Origin: an uncultured Acetatifactor sp.
Lineage (GTDB): Bacteria; Bacillota; Clostridia; Lachnospirales; Lachnospiraceae
Length of the DNA: 64,000 nt
Reading direction: 5' to 3'
Assembly (NCBI RefSeq): GCF_910585425.1
Contig: NZ_CAJUCP010000006.1
Location: forward strand, 1-64,000
Positions 26,344 to 33,648 of the stretch are shown in pieces. The position numbers and the translations under genes were made by a program. The notes beneath the pieces were generated by a model, which saw nothing but the letters and a program-made list of their open reading frames with translations, did no database searches and was not told the origin of the DNA. Numbering within the stretch: position 1 is the stretch's first letter; every line of letters begins with the position of its first letter.

Positions 26344-26640
26344 GACCATTCTTGCGCAAAAAGCGCGCCGGAATGTGGCGGAATGCTGAAGGAATGTGAC
26401 GGAACGGGATGGAATGGACGCGGAAGGAATGGCAGAAAGGCTGGAAGAGATAGAAGGCCGAGAGGAAGGCATTGCATGTTCCGCGGCTTTGTGACATAAT
26501 CAGATAAAGGCCGGGACAGAGGCCCGGGCAGAAGCAGAAGCTCGGACAAAAGCGCTGGCAGGACATAGGCAGAAACTCAGATGGAAGCGGCGCGTTCCGC
26601 GGCAGAAGCGCCATTGGAATGCGGCAGGGGAAGGAAAGGG
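26344..26640. other. GGAATG-rich non-coding stretch
   Basis: Between the OFA promoter and the next gene there are about 300 bases without a credible gene. The first 80 contain five or so imperfect GGAATG/GGAACG motifs at irregular spacing, and the whole is purine-rich on the plus strand (GAA, GGCAG runs). No promoter or RNA family is recognisable. Confidence 0.5.
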
Positions 26641-27357
26641 ATGGCAGTGGGAGAGAATCGGTACTTTCGGGAGGCTTTGGCGGATTTCGTCCAGGAGACA
26701 GCCTATGGCGGCGCTGTCCGCCATCTGGCTGACAGAGGATATACGGTGGCGCAGATCATGGAGCGGCTGGAGTACCCCGCACCCTGTGAAAAGGTGCGCC
26801 GGATGGTCTGGGAGCATCTGGAAGACAACGAAGTAATACTGCGTGAGGAGCCCGGCAGCGGCAGGCCCAGGGAGCGGTTTTCCTATGTGAAGGAATATGA
26901 CAGGAACGGCAAGCCCACCTTCCGCCGGGTGCCGGAGAACCGGGAGGAGCCCGGGGCGGTGAGCTGGAGGGAGGGGCTTTTGGGCGCGGGCCCGGCAGCC
27001 TGGGCCGGAGGCCTTCCGCCGCTTCTGGAGGAGAAGCTGGCGGAGAACGGAGCGGAGTCCTCCTATGCCTCCTGCGACTTCGGCAGGACCGCGGCGAAGG
27101 AGCCCGCCCTCTATGAGAGGATTCTGGAGGCCCTGGGCGGTGAGCGGGCGTATGTGGAGGGGCTGCCCTGGGAGAGGCGCAGGGTCTATCACAGGCTGGA
27201 TTCCCACATGCGGGAGATTCTGGCGCTGCTGGTCCCCGCCGGGCTGTACCAGGGGGAGCTGTTCTTTTTAAAGACGGGTGAGCGGATCAGAATCGCGGGA
27301 GATAGGGAGGGAAGAGGCAGTGATGTCCCGAGGCAGGAGGATGCCGGGGGACTTTGA
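26641..27357 (+). CDS. Uncharacterised conserved-looking protein
   Basis: I do not recognise the family. It has 238 residues, no signal or membrane segment, and an N-terminal helical region (1-60) in which HLADRGYTVAQIMERLEYPAP could be a helix-turn-helix. The middle holds a tyrosine-containing FSYVKEYDRNGKPTFRRVPE segment, and the C-terminal third is helical, ending in ELFFLKTGERIRIAG. The start at 26641 follows AGGGGAAGGAAAGGG; an upstream ATG at 26581 has no site. GC-rich third positions match neighbouring genes, so it is a real gene. It is followed by a terminator. A DNA-binding role is only a weak guess. Confidence 0.6.
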   Translation: MAVGENRYFREALADFVQETAYGGAVRHLADRGYTVAQIMERLEYPAPCEKVRRMVWEHLEDNEVILREEPGSGRPRERFSYVKEYDRNGKPTFRRVPENREEPGAVSWREGLLGAGPAAWAGGLPPLLEEKLAENGAESSYASCDFGRTAAKEPALYERILEALGGERAYVEGLPWERRRVYHRLDSHMREILALLVPAGLYQGELFFLKTGERIRIAGDREGRGSDVPRQEDAGGL

Positions 27358-27371
27358 TAAGGATTTATGGA

Positions 27372-27400
27372 AAAAGAGCGGTGGCAGGTTCCGCTCTTTT
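27372..27400. terminator. Bidirectional terminator
   Basis: AAAAGAGCGG / CCGCTCTTTT around a loop of nine bases, with A-run and T-run on the two sides; it can end both the plus-strand gene at 26641-27357 and the small minus-strand gene at 27402-27581. Confidence 0.85.
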
Positions 27401-27401
27401 C

Positions 27402-27581
27402 TCACTCAATGATTAGATTTCCGGTTACGATTCCCAGCGCTTCAAGCTTGGCCTTTGCTTTACGGAGCTGATTGGATAATTCTTTTTCCCGGTCCTGGGC
27501 TTTCTGGATTCTCTGTAAGTCTGTGTAAATGTCGATCATGATTGCAGCCAGTTCTTTCTCTGTCATCTCCAAAACCTCCAT
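27402..27581 (-). CDS. Small helical (coiled-coil) protein of 59 residues
   Basis: This short frame is easy to miss. It encodes a charged, fully helical protein whose middle DLQRIQKAQDREKELSNQL has heptad character, ending EALGIVTGNLIIE. Two starts are possible: ATG at 27581 with AAAGGAG 10 bases ahead, or ATG at 27566 with GGAGG 8 bases ahead (54 residues). A minus-strand promoter TTGGGA-17-TACTAT fits at about 27702-27730, and a terminator follows the stop. Having a promoter, two ribosome sites and a terminator argues for a real gene. No function can be given. Confidence 0.6.
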   Translation of the reverse strand: MEVLEMTEKELAAIMIDIYTDLQRIQKAQDREKELSNQLRKAKAKLEALGIVTGNLIIE

Positions 27582-27590
27582 ATTTTGTAA

Positions 27591-27737
27591 TCTCCTTTCC
27601 GGTCGTCAGATCTGCTTGCCGAATATGATGCGTTTATCCTGATGTATCTAAAAGGTTCTTTTGAATTCTTTGCAGACAAAGAGATTCCCGCCTACCTTGA
27701 TAGTATCACTTTTCCGAAGCTTTCCCAAGCGTTTTAA
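27591..27737 (+). pseudogene. Possible gene fragment, start missing
   Basis: An open frame of 48 codons without a start reads like the C-terminal end of a protein (DLLAEYDAFILMYLKGSFEF, then PAYLDSITFPKLSQAF and stop TAA). It lies opposite the leader of the small minus-strand gene. Family unknown; it may be chance. Confidence 0.3.
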
Positions 27738-27757
27738 AATTTTTTTGCCGGATCCTA

Positions 27758-27786
27758 TTGACAAAAAACGGCCGTGGATCTACTAT
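27758..27786 (+). promoter_or_regulatory. Promoter of the padR operon, TTGACA-17-TACTAT
   Basis: The -35 TTGACA (27758-27763) and -10 TACTAT (27781-27786) have ideal spacing. Confidence 0.75.
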
Positions 27787-27807
27787 GTATTTAGCAATAC
27801 TAAATAC
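27787..27807 (+). promoter_or_regulatory. PadR-type operator directly after the -10
   Basis: GTATTTAG (27787-27794) and CTAAATAC (27800-27807) are perfect 8-base inverted arms around CAATA. The position at the transcription start and the PadR gene right behind it indicate autorepression. Confidence 0.7.
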
Positions 27808-27855
27808 TTGGAGAGCGAATGGAGAAAGTGATTCCCATGCAAGGACGGTGGCGGC

Positions 27856-28257
27856 TTGAAGCAGAAGTATGAACAACAGATGAAGAAGGGCGTCCTGGAG
27901 ATGCTGGTGCTTCGGCTCCTTTCGGAGGGGGAGAAGTACGGCTACCAGCTCATCAGCGAGCTGAAGGAGAAAAGCGGCGGCATGTTCCTCCTGAAGGAGG
28001 GCACGCTGTACCCCATCTTGTACCGCATGGAGGATGACGGGCTCGTGGTCAGCAGGTGGAGCGAGCCCAAAGGCAAGGAGGTCTCCAAGAAGTATTACCG
28101 TCTGGCGCAGGAGGGGCAGGACACCCTGGCAGGGCTTAAGGGCCTGTGGGAGGTGTTCTCCCGGACGGTGGACGGGATTCTGGGGCATGGGCCGGACAGG
28201 CAGGACGGAAGCGCGGCGGGGGATGCCGCCGGAGGAAATCAGGAGGTAAGCGTATGA
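27856..28257 (+). CDS. PadR-family transcriptional regulator
   Basis: A 133-residue winged-helix repressor. The family opening KKGVLEMLVLRLLSEGEKYGYQLISEL and the wing KEGTLYPILYRMEDDGLV are clear, and a dimerising helix follows (LAGLKGLWEVFSRTV). It seems to start with TTG at 27856; the first ATG in frame (27880) would cut into the first helix. The last 25 residues are low-complexity. It controls, presumably by the operator upstream, a set of small membrane proteins (28254-29749), an arrangement often seen where PadR responds to membrane stress or a small molecule. Confidence 0.9.
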   Translation: MKQKYEQQMKKGVLEMLVLRLLSEGEKYGYQLISELKEKSGGMFLLKEGTLYPILYRMEDDGLVVSRWSEPKGKEVSKKYYRLAQEGQDTLAGLKGLWEVFSRTVDGILGHGPDRQDGSAAGDAAGGNQEVSV

Positions 28258-28586
28258 ACACAGAGTTAATGACGGGTTTCATCATGTGGCTGGCCGGAGG
28301 AGGCCTTTTGACGGCATTGGGCGTGGGCGCCTTTTTTTCGAAGAAGGAGGTGGGCTTCTTCTGCAATGTGAAGCCGCTGCCCATGAGCGACGTGAAGGCC
28401 TATAACCGGGCGGTGGGGAAGCTGTTCATCGGGTACGGGATCGTCTTCGCGGCCCTGGGGCTGCCGATGCTGGCGGGCCAGAATTCCGGCCTGATAGTGA
28501 TCTCCGTATTGGGAGTGGTGGCGGAGAGCATAGGGGCCATGGCGGTGTACATCCTGGCGATCCAGAAGAAATACGAGAAGAAATAG
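28254..28586 (+). CDS. DUF3784-like small membrane protein
   Basis: This 110-residue protein has three predicted helices (about 8-28, 58-78, 82-102) and the loop GFFCNVKPLPMSDVKAYNRAVGKLFIGYG, which resembles the DUF3784 signature (a conserved W/N-x-V-x-K-Y-N-x-x-x-G pattern). Its ATG overlaps the padR stop (ATGA) behind AGGAGG, so it is translationally coupled to the repressor. Function unknown. Confidence 0.75.
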   Translation: MNTELMTGFIMWLAGGGLLTALGVGAFFSKKEVGFFCNVKPLPMSDVKAYNRAVGKLFIGYGIVFAALGLPMLAGQNSGLIVISVLGVVAESIGAMAVYILAIQKKYEKK

Positions 28587-28622
28587 GGACATTCGGCGAA
28601 TCCTGGGAGAGGTTGATTTGAG

Positions 28623-29282
28623 ATGACGAAGCAGCGGTATATAAAGCGGGTGGGCAGAGCGCTGGAGTGCGCCCCGGCGAAAAGGAGAGAGATTCTCAGA
28701 CAGTTGGATTCCGATATCGGAATCGCGCTGGGCGAGGGGAGAGAGCTGCGGCAGATTCTGGAGGAGATGGGGAGCCCCCGGGCCCTTGCCGGGGAATTCA
28801 ATGAGAGCCTGGACCGGGAGGAGCGCGGGAGGGCAAGGCGCAGGAAGTGGGCCTTGCGGATCGTCTGCATCCTGGGGGCCTTGCTGGCCGTGTTGGCCGT
28901 GGCAGCGGGAACCGTCTACTGGATGCTGCCGAAGGAGAGGAATATAGAGGACAGCAAAGTCTTCGATACGGCGCAGGTGCAGTCCCGGGCGGAGGAGGTG
29001 ATCGCCCTCTTCAGTGCGGAGGAGTACGAGACCCTGGAGGGCTGTGCCAGCGAAGAGCTGCGGAAGGCCCTGGCGGGAACCTCTTTTTCCGTCATCCGGG
29101 GCTATATCGGCGAGGACTGGGGGGAGCTGCAGAGCATGGGCAGGATATATATGGTGGAGATCCGCGAACGGAATAAGGTATACGCCGCGGTGCAGGTGAA
29201 CGTCTCCTATGAGAACGTCAATGTGACATTCACCCTGAGCTTCAACCGGCAGATGGAGCTGTACGGATTCTATGTGAGATAG
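28623..29282 (+). CDS. DUF1700/HAAS-type membrane-anchored protein with DUF3887-like domain
   Basis: The N-terminal 75 residues (YIKRVGRALECAPAKRREIL ... LRQILEEMGSPRALAGEFNES) are the helical HAAS/DUF1700 module that often accompanies PadR repressors. One transmembrane helix (about 79-102) follows, then an extracytoplasmic domain of about 110 residues (ALFSAEEYETLEGCASEELRKAL) resembling DUF3887. The 219-residue protein is the third gene of the PadR cluster. It may be a sensor or anti-regulator for PadR, as inferred for similar pairs. Ribosome site GGGAGAGG. Confidence 0.75.
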   Translation: MTKQRYIKRVGRALECAPAKRREILRQLDSDIGIALGEGRELRQILEEMGSPRALAGEFNESLDREERGRARRRKWALRIVCILGALLAVLAVAAGTVYWMLPKERNIEDSKVFDTAQVQSRAEEVIALFSAEEYETLEGCASEELRKALAGTSFSVIRGYIGEDWGELQSMGRIYMVEIRERNKVYAAVQVNVSYENVNVTFTLSFNRQMELYGFYVR

Positions 29283-29392
29283 GCCGGGAGAGTGGCAGGA
29301 GGCATGGAGGCCGGCGGCGCCGTCTGCCGCAGGAGCCGCTTGCATCCGGAGGGCGCGGATCCGGGAGGAATCCGGCAGGGAGGCGGTTGAGT

Positions 29393-29749
29393 ATGGTGGG
29401 ATTTTACGCGTGCATCGTGATGGTGCCCTGTTTCTGGCTGCTGGCCCTGTTCTTTGCCGTTGGCAGGGAGCGGGCGGCCAACTGGCTCAGCGGCTTCCAC
29501 GGGCTGTCCAAGGAGGAGAAGGCGAAATATGACAGGGCGCGGATGGCCAGGGACGAGAGGAACGCCTGCTTCCTGTGGGGGCTGATTATGCTGCTCGGGG
29601 CCGGGGCGGCGCTGTGGATTACGGGCTGGGCGGCGCTGGCGGCCTATGGAATCTGGATGGTGCTGTTCTTTCGGGACGTGCATCTGGATACTGACAGGGC
29701 TTTCGAAAAGTATAAGCTGCCGGAGAGTCAGGAGGAACCTGACAAGTAA
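29393..29749 (+). CDS. DUF3784-like small membrane protein, second in the cluster
   Basis: 118 residues with helices at about 3-22, 60-80 and 82-102. The loop LSGFHGLSKEEKAKYDRARM is the typical DUF3784 loop. Start 29393 (ATG) is preferred over TTG at 29387 since GGGAGG lies 9 bases before the ATG. It is a distant homologue of the protein at 28254-28586. Confidence 0.75.
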   Translation: MVGFYACIVMVPCFWLLALFFAVGRERAANWLSGFHGLSKEEKAKYDRARMARDERNACFLWGLIMLLGAGAALWITGWAALAAYGIWMVLFFRDVHLDTDRAFEKYKLPESQEEPDK

Positions 29750-29923
29750 GAGGAACTGGGGGTTTGTGACAGGCTCTCGGAATTTCAGAAGGTAAAATCA
29801 GGCATTGTGGCAGGACGGCACCTGGAAAAGTGGAGGAATCGCTCCCAAGGATTTCCGGAAAGCCGCGTGATATGCGGCCTGGAGATTCCGAGAGGATATT
29901 TGCGTTAAAACGGAGGTGAGTGT

Positions 29924-30280
29924 ATGAGATTCTGGATATCTATGGTATGCGTGAATTTAATAATGCCGCTTCTGATGATTGTCTTCGGGGCGGTATTTCT
30001 CCATCGGCCGCCCGGGAAAATCAACGGGTTCTACGGATACCGCACTGCCAGATCCATGGGAAGCCAGGAGGCGTGGGATTTTGCCCAGGTGTATTTCGGG
30101 AAGGTCTGGCTGCGGACGGGCGCGGCCATGTTGGTTTTGACCGTTCTGGCCATGCTGCCCTGTATGGGGGAGAGCCATGGAAAAGTGGGGCTGTGGGGCG
30201 TTATTCTCTGCATGGTGGAATGCGTTGTCATGATATTGTCCATCCTTCCCGTAGAGCGGGCGCTGAAGCGGCGGTTCTGA
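29924..30280 (+). CDS. SdpI/YhfL-family membrane protein
   Basis: A 118-residue protein with three helices and the family's signature KINGFYGYRTARSMGSQEAWDFA near residues 31-53. In Bacillus, SdpI gives immunity against the SdpC toxin, and the family also includes many proteins of unknown role. ACGGAGGTGAG precedes the ATG. The 174 bases before it hold only small stem-loops. It ends the cluster of small membrane proteins. Confidence 0.85.
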   Translation: MRFWISMVCVNLIMPLLMIVFGAVFLHRPPGKINGFYGYRTARSMGSQEAWDFAQVYFGKVWLRTGAAMLVLTVLAMLPCMGESHGKVGLWGVILCMVECVVMILSILPVERALKRRF

Positions 30281-30315
30281 GATGACAGGGAGCTGTATTG
30301 AGATGTGTCCAGAGA

Positions 30316-30357
30316 AGGAATCCCCTCTGCCCGGATAGCGGGACAGAAGGGATTCTT
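30316..30357. terminator. Bidirectional terminator between sdpI-like gene and aldo/keto reductase
   Basis: GAATCCCCTCTG / CAGAAGGGATTC (one C-A mismatch) with an inner CCCG/CGGG stem, followed by TTTGCTGTCTTTG. The two flanking genes converge here. Confidence 0.75.
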
Positions 30358-30407
30358 TGCTGTCTTTGTATTGCCGGGAACGCGGCGCCATGGCTGTAGA
30401 GGAGGTG

Positions 30408-31553
30408 TCAGCCCTTGAAATGTTCTTTGGTCCTGGCCATCCGCTCCGCGATCTTCACGCCGAAGGGACAGCGGCTCTCACAGCCCTTACAGCCGATGCA
30501 GGCATCCGCGTTTGCGGAGAGCTGGTCGTAATGTGCTTTCAGGGAGGCGGGAAGCTGCTCCTGCATCTGCGCCAGGTCGTAGAGCTTGTTCACCATGGCG
30601 ATGTCGATGCCCGCGGGGCAGGGCGCGCAGTGGCCGCAGTAGGTGCACTGGCCGTAATAGCCGTGGCGGGGAGCCCCTGCCAGGACGCTTGCGTAGTCCT
30701 TTTCCTCCATGGCGGCGGTCTCATAGGCCACGGCGGCGTCCACATGCTCCGGGGTGTCGAAGCCCACCATGACGCTGGCCACCGCGGGCCTGGTCAGGCA
30801 GTAGTGGATGCACTGCACGGGGGTCAGCGCCACGCCGAAGGGGGAGCTCTCCGCGGAGAACAGCCTTCCGCCGGCATAGCCCTTCATGACCGTGATGCCC
30901 ACTTCATTCTGCTCGCAGAGCCGATAGGCCCGTGCCCTCTCTGGGTCGATGCCGCCCAGGCCCTCGTCGTAGGTCTCCGCGAAATAATCGTCGATATTCT
31001 CCGTGGGAGGCAGCATGTCGAAGGCCGGGTTGACGCTGAACAGAATCATCTCCACGATGCCGCTTTCCGCTGCCAGTCCGGCCACGGCCGGGTTGTGGGT
31101 GCTCATGCCGATGTGGCGGATGGTCCCCGCCTCCTTCAGCCCCCGGACATATTCGATGAACTCTCCCTCCATGATTTTACGGAACTCTGCGGGCTCGTCC
31201 ACGAAATGGATCATGCCCAGGTCTATGTAGTCTGTCTGCAGCCTGTCCAGGAGATCCTGGAAGGCGGCCTTTACCTTGGGCAGCTCCCTGGTGCGGACAT
31301 ACTGGCCGTCCTGCCAGGTGGAGCCGATGTGGCCCTGGATGTACCATTTCTCCCGGCTTCCGGCGATGGCGTTGCCGATGTTGGTGCGCACGCCGGGCTC
31401 GGACATCCAGCAGTCCAGGATATTGATGCCGGCCTCCTGGCAGTGCCGGACGACCTGCTTCACCTCCTCGGCGTCATGCCGCTCCAGCCATTCTCCGCCC
31501 AGACCGATCTCGCTGACCATGAGCCCTGTCTTGCCTAATTTTCGATAATTCAT
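30408..31553 (-). CDS. Aldo/keto reductase with C-terminal 4Fe-4S ferredoxin-like domain
   Basis: A 381-residue oxidoreductase. Residues 1-280 are the AKR barrel (RKLGKTGLMVSEIGLGG; TDYIDLGMIHFVD; IRHIGMSTHNP). The C-terminal 100 residues hold two Cys clusters, CTYCGHCAPCPAGID and CIGCKGCESRCPFGV, of the kind that bind two [4Fe-4S] centres. In this subfamily, the ferredoxin part probably feeds electrons instead of NADPH. AAGGAGGGACC precedes the start. Substrate unknown. The start lies 75 bases from a 53-base dispersed repeat (31628-31680). Confidence 0.88.
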   Translation of the reverse strand: MNYRKLGKTGLMVSEIGLGGEWLERHDAEEVKQVVRHCQEAGINILDCWMSEPGVRTNIGNAIAGSREKWYIQGHIGSTWQDGQYVRTRELPKVKAAFQDLLDRLQTDYIDLGMIHFVDEPAEFRKIMEGEFIEYVRGLKEAGTIRHIGMSTHNPAVAGLAAESGIVEMILFSVNPAFDMLPPTENIDDYFAETYDEGLGGIDPERARAYRLCEQNEVGITVMKGYAGGRLFSAESSPFGVALTPVQCIHYCLTRPAVASVMVGFDTPEHVDAAVAYETAAMEEKDYASVLAGAPRHGYYGQCTYCGHCAPCPAGIDIAMVNKLYDLAQMQEQLPASLKAHYDQLSANADACIGCKGCESRCPFGVKIAERMARTKEHFKG

Positions 31554-31627
31554 GTACGGTCCCTCCTTGCATCGGGTTCGCTGCCCGCAGTCTTGTGTAA
31601 GTGCTAAAAGTATACCATATCCGGGAT

Positions 31628-31680
31628 GGGAAGTCTATTCCGTTTAACGGTAAAGTTTTCCTCGATTTTGGCGAAATAAA
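31628..31680 (-). repeat. Dispersed 53-bp repeat, copy 1
   Basis: Matches the sequence at 34594-34646 in 50 of 53 positions, in the same orientation. It contains the inverted repeat CCGTTTAACGG. In both places it lies upstream of a minus-strand gene (75 and 130 bases). Here its edge forms part of a possible minus-strand promoter (TAGACT-17-TATACT) for the aldo/keto reductase. Confidence 0.85.
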
Positions 31681-31708
31681 GTTTTTGATGCAGGTAAAGC
31701 CTGACCGC

Positions 31709-31972
31709 TTATTTATCCCCATAATGATACCTGCAAGCCAGAATGTATATGTTGTTTTCATCTATTCTGTAAATCAATCGGTCTTTGTCGTTGATTCGCC
31801 TGCTCCAATATCCGGACAGATTTCCGCTTAACGGTTCTGGTTTTCCTATGCCCTCATTGCCGTTCCGGGCAATATCGTGGATTAACTGATTAATCTTTTT
31901 CAGAGTTTTTCGGTCTTCTGTCTGCCAATAAAGATAATCCTGCCAGCCGGTGTCTGCAAATACCTTATTCAT
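31709..31972 (-). CDS. yoeB: Toxin YoeB (type II toxin-antitoxin)
   Basis: This 87-residue ribosome-dependent mRNA interferase keeps the catalytic features of E. coli YoeB: the KPEPLSG Glu region, DRLIYRI Arg, and the terminal CRYHY with catalytic His-Tyr. It overlaps the antitoxin gene by 8 bases, the usual operon order. Cleaves translated mRNA at the ribosomal A site in known relatives; neutralised by the upstream YefM-like protein. Confidence 0.93.
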   Translation of the reverse strand: MNKVFADTGWQDYLYWQTEDRKTLKKINQLIHDIARNGNEGIGKPEPLSGNLSGYWSRRINDKDRLIYRIDENNIYILACRYHYGDK

Positions 31973-32231
31973 GCTCAGCCACCTCGATCAACTCATGGGC
32001 AGCGCATTGGCCATTTTCCAATTGTGATTTGCCTTTCATCAGCCAGTCATAGTTCTCTTTATTGCCCATAACATAAATATTTTCCATAAGATTGTTATAA
32101 GTTTCTTCTGAGATTATGACCACATTTTTATTATCCTTCCTTGTCACTATCATGGTTTCGTAGTCGTCAGTTACCTTATCCATATACATTTTCATATTAT
32201 CGCGAAGATTTGTATAATTTACCGCCAACAT
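31965..32231 (-). CDS. yefM: Antitoxin YefM (Phd/YefM family)
   Basis: An 88-residue antitoxin. The N-terminal Phd-like DNA-binding fold starts MLAVNYTNLRDNMKMYMDKV, followed by MIVTRKDNKNVVIISEETYNNLMENIYVM, the family hallmark. The C-terminal part, which wraps the toxin, is KGKSQLENGQCAAHELIEV. GGAGGTGTCATCTC precedes the start. Palindromic operators lie immediately upstream. Lower GC than neighbours suggests the pair was acquired. Confidence 0.93.
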   Translation of the reverse strand: MLAVNYTNLRDNMKMYMDKVTDDYETMIVTRKDNKNVVIISEETYNNLMENIYVMGNKENYDWLMKGKSQLENGQCAAHELIEVAEHE

Positions 32232-32254
32232 GAGATGACACCTCCAAAATATGA

Positions 32255-32298
32255 GTACAGTTTTCTGTACTTATAGTATACTGTACAGTTTTCTGTAC
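32255..32298 (-). promoter_or_regulatory. YefM operators: two GTACAG-TTTT-CTGTAC palindromes
   Basis: Identical 16-base palindromes stand at 32255-32270 and 32283-32298 with a small AGTATACT palindrome between them. Known YefM operators have a TGTACA-type core, which is present here at the second site (CTGTACAG, 32281-32288). They should repress yefM-yoeB cooperatively. Confidence 0.8.
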
Positions 32299-32383
32299 GT
32301 CAACACTTTATTATGTAGTATATTCATTTTTCATATCATTATTTTTTCCTATGACATCATTACCAGTCCGCATAAAATTTCTC

Positions 32384-32412
32384 TTGCAATCCGCCCCATA
32401 TCATGTTATCCT
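32384..32412 (+). promoter_or_regulatory. Putative promoter TTGCAA-17-TATCCT with a 236-base leader
   Basis: The -35 (32384-32389) and -10 (32407-32412) are well spaced. The leader to the start at 32649 shows no recognised riboswitch; the 32299-32383 part is simply AT-rich. Confidence 0.5.
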
Positions 32413-32648
32413 GAAAACAAGCCAAGAATTCAGTTCTTACAGTAGTCTAAAGGCCAAGCGGTCTTTTCTGTAACATATACCAATAGAATCCGTGCAGGAC
32501 ATGGAGTCTATCAAATCGAACTTCTTGCCGGGCGCAAGCCTGTAATCCCAGGAACTTTAAAACACAGCCTATGCAGGAAGGGAGACCGCCTTTCCTGGAT
32601 AGCCGCCGGTGTCAGCCAGTGTCATCAGGAAAGGAAGGTACATCAGGA

Positions 32649-33620
32649 ATGAAAAAAACAAAAAAGCGGAAGAAATGCAGCGCCGCCACAGCCGCGAATG
32701 GTGCTGTCCACATGAACCAGGGAGGGATAGCCTATCAGAATAAGGACATCACCAGCAAGCTGCTGGCCGAAAATTTCAAGGGGAAGACCTTCCGGGTATA
32801 CGGATTGGACATACCGGAGGTAAAGGCTGTGCTGCCCACCAACATACCGTCTGTCAGGGCGAACGAGCTGCGCCTGGACAACCTGTTCGAGCTTGTGGAC
32901 GGCACCGTTGCGCTGGTGGACTATGAAAGCGTCTATAAGAAAGAGGATAAGGTAAAATACCTCAATTATCTGGCAGGGATAGCCAATCGGTACCAACAGG
33001 AGAAAAAGGCCTGCCCGATGCTCCGGATGATTGTCATCTACACAGGCGATATAGAGAGGAGACAGGTATCTGACGAGTACGATATCGGGGCGGTCAGGAT
33101 GACGCTGGAGCCGGCATTCCTCTCGGAACTAGACTCCGGAGGGCTTTTCCGCCACCTGAAGGAGAAGGTGGAGAGGAACGAGCCGCTGGACGACGAGGAG
33201 CTGATGGGGTTCATCATACTGCCGCTCTCCTACCGGAAGAAGGAAGAGAAGGAAGAAAAAATCCGTGAGTCCGTAAGCCTGGCGGCACAGATCCAGGACA
33301 GAAGCCAGCAGGTCTTTGCGCTGGCCGGGATATTGGCCTTCTCGGACAAATTGATCGACATGGAGACCGCAAATAAGATAAGGAGGATGATAGAGATGAC
33401 CAAGGTCGGCTGGATTATTGAACAGGAGAAACAGGAAGCGATTGCCAAAGTGGAAGAGGCGCTTGTAAAAGCAGAAGAGGAGAAACAGCAGGCGGCAAGG
33501 GAGTCTGTAATCAAAATGATCAGAAAGAATTACCCGACAGAAGAGATTGCCTTTATAGTGTCCAGCTTTTCACAGGATGAAATAGAGACGGTGCGGAGAG
33601 AGATTGCGGAGACGGAATGA
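32649..33620 (+). CDS. PD-(D/E)XK nuclease-like (Rpn-related) protein
   Basis: A 323-residue protein with basic start KKTKKRKKC. Its core FELVDGTVALVDYESVYKKEDKVKYLNYLAGI has the acidic/strand arrangement of PD-(D/E)XK nucleases. It resembles the Rpn (recombination-promoting nuclease) group, whose members are frequent in Lachnospiraceae. The C-terminal third is helical, Glu/Lys-rich coiled coil (EQEKQEAIAKVEEALVKAEEE) ending IKMIRKNYPTEEIAFIVSSFS, a frequent tail in these proteins. It converges on the methyltransferase gene with 28 bases between. The nuclease call rests on pattern memory. Confidence 0.6.
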   Translation: MKKTKKRKKCSAATAANGAVHMNQGGIAYQNKDITSKLLAENFKGKTFRVYGLDIPEVKAVLPTNIPSVRANELRLDNLFELVDGTVALVDYESVYKKEDKVKYLNYLAGIANRYQQEKKACPMLRMIVIYTGDIERRQVSDEYDIGAVRMTLEPAFLSELDSGGLFRHLKEKVERNEPLDDEELMGFIILPLSYRKKEEKEEKIRESVSLAAQIQDRSQQVFALAGILAFSDKLIDMETANKIRRMIEMTKVGWIIEQEKQEAIAKVEEALVKAEEEKQQAARESVIKMIRKNYPTEEIAFIVSSFSQDEIETVRREIAETE

Positions 33621-33648
33621 TTTCTCCCGCAGAACCGTTTTTTGCCTT

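Noticed and set aside
32251..32445. Small plus-strand frame of 64 codons upstream of the nuclease-like gene
   Set aside because: Covers the YefM operators and the promoter; AT-rich, no ribosome site.
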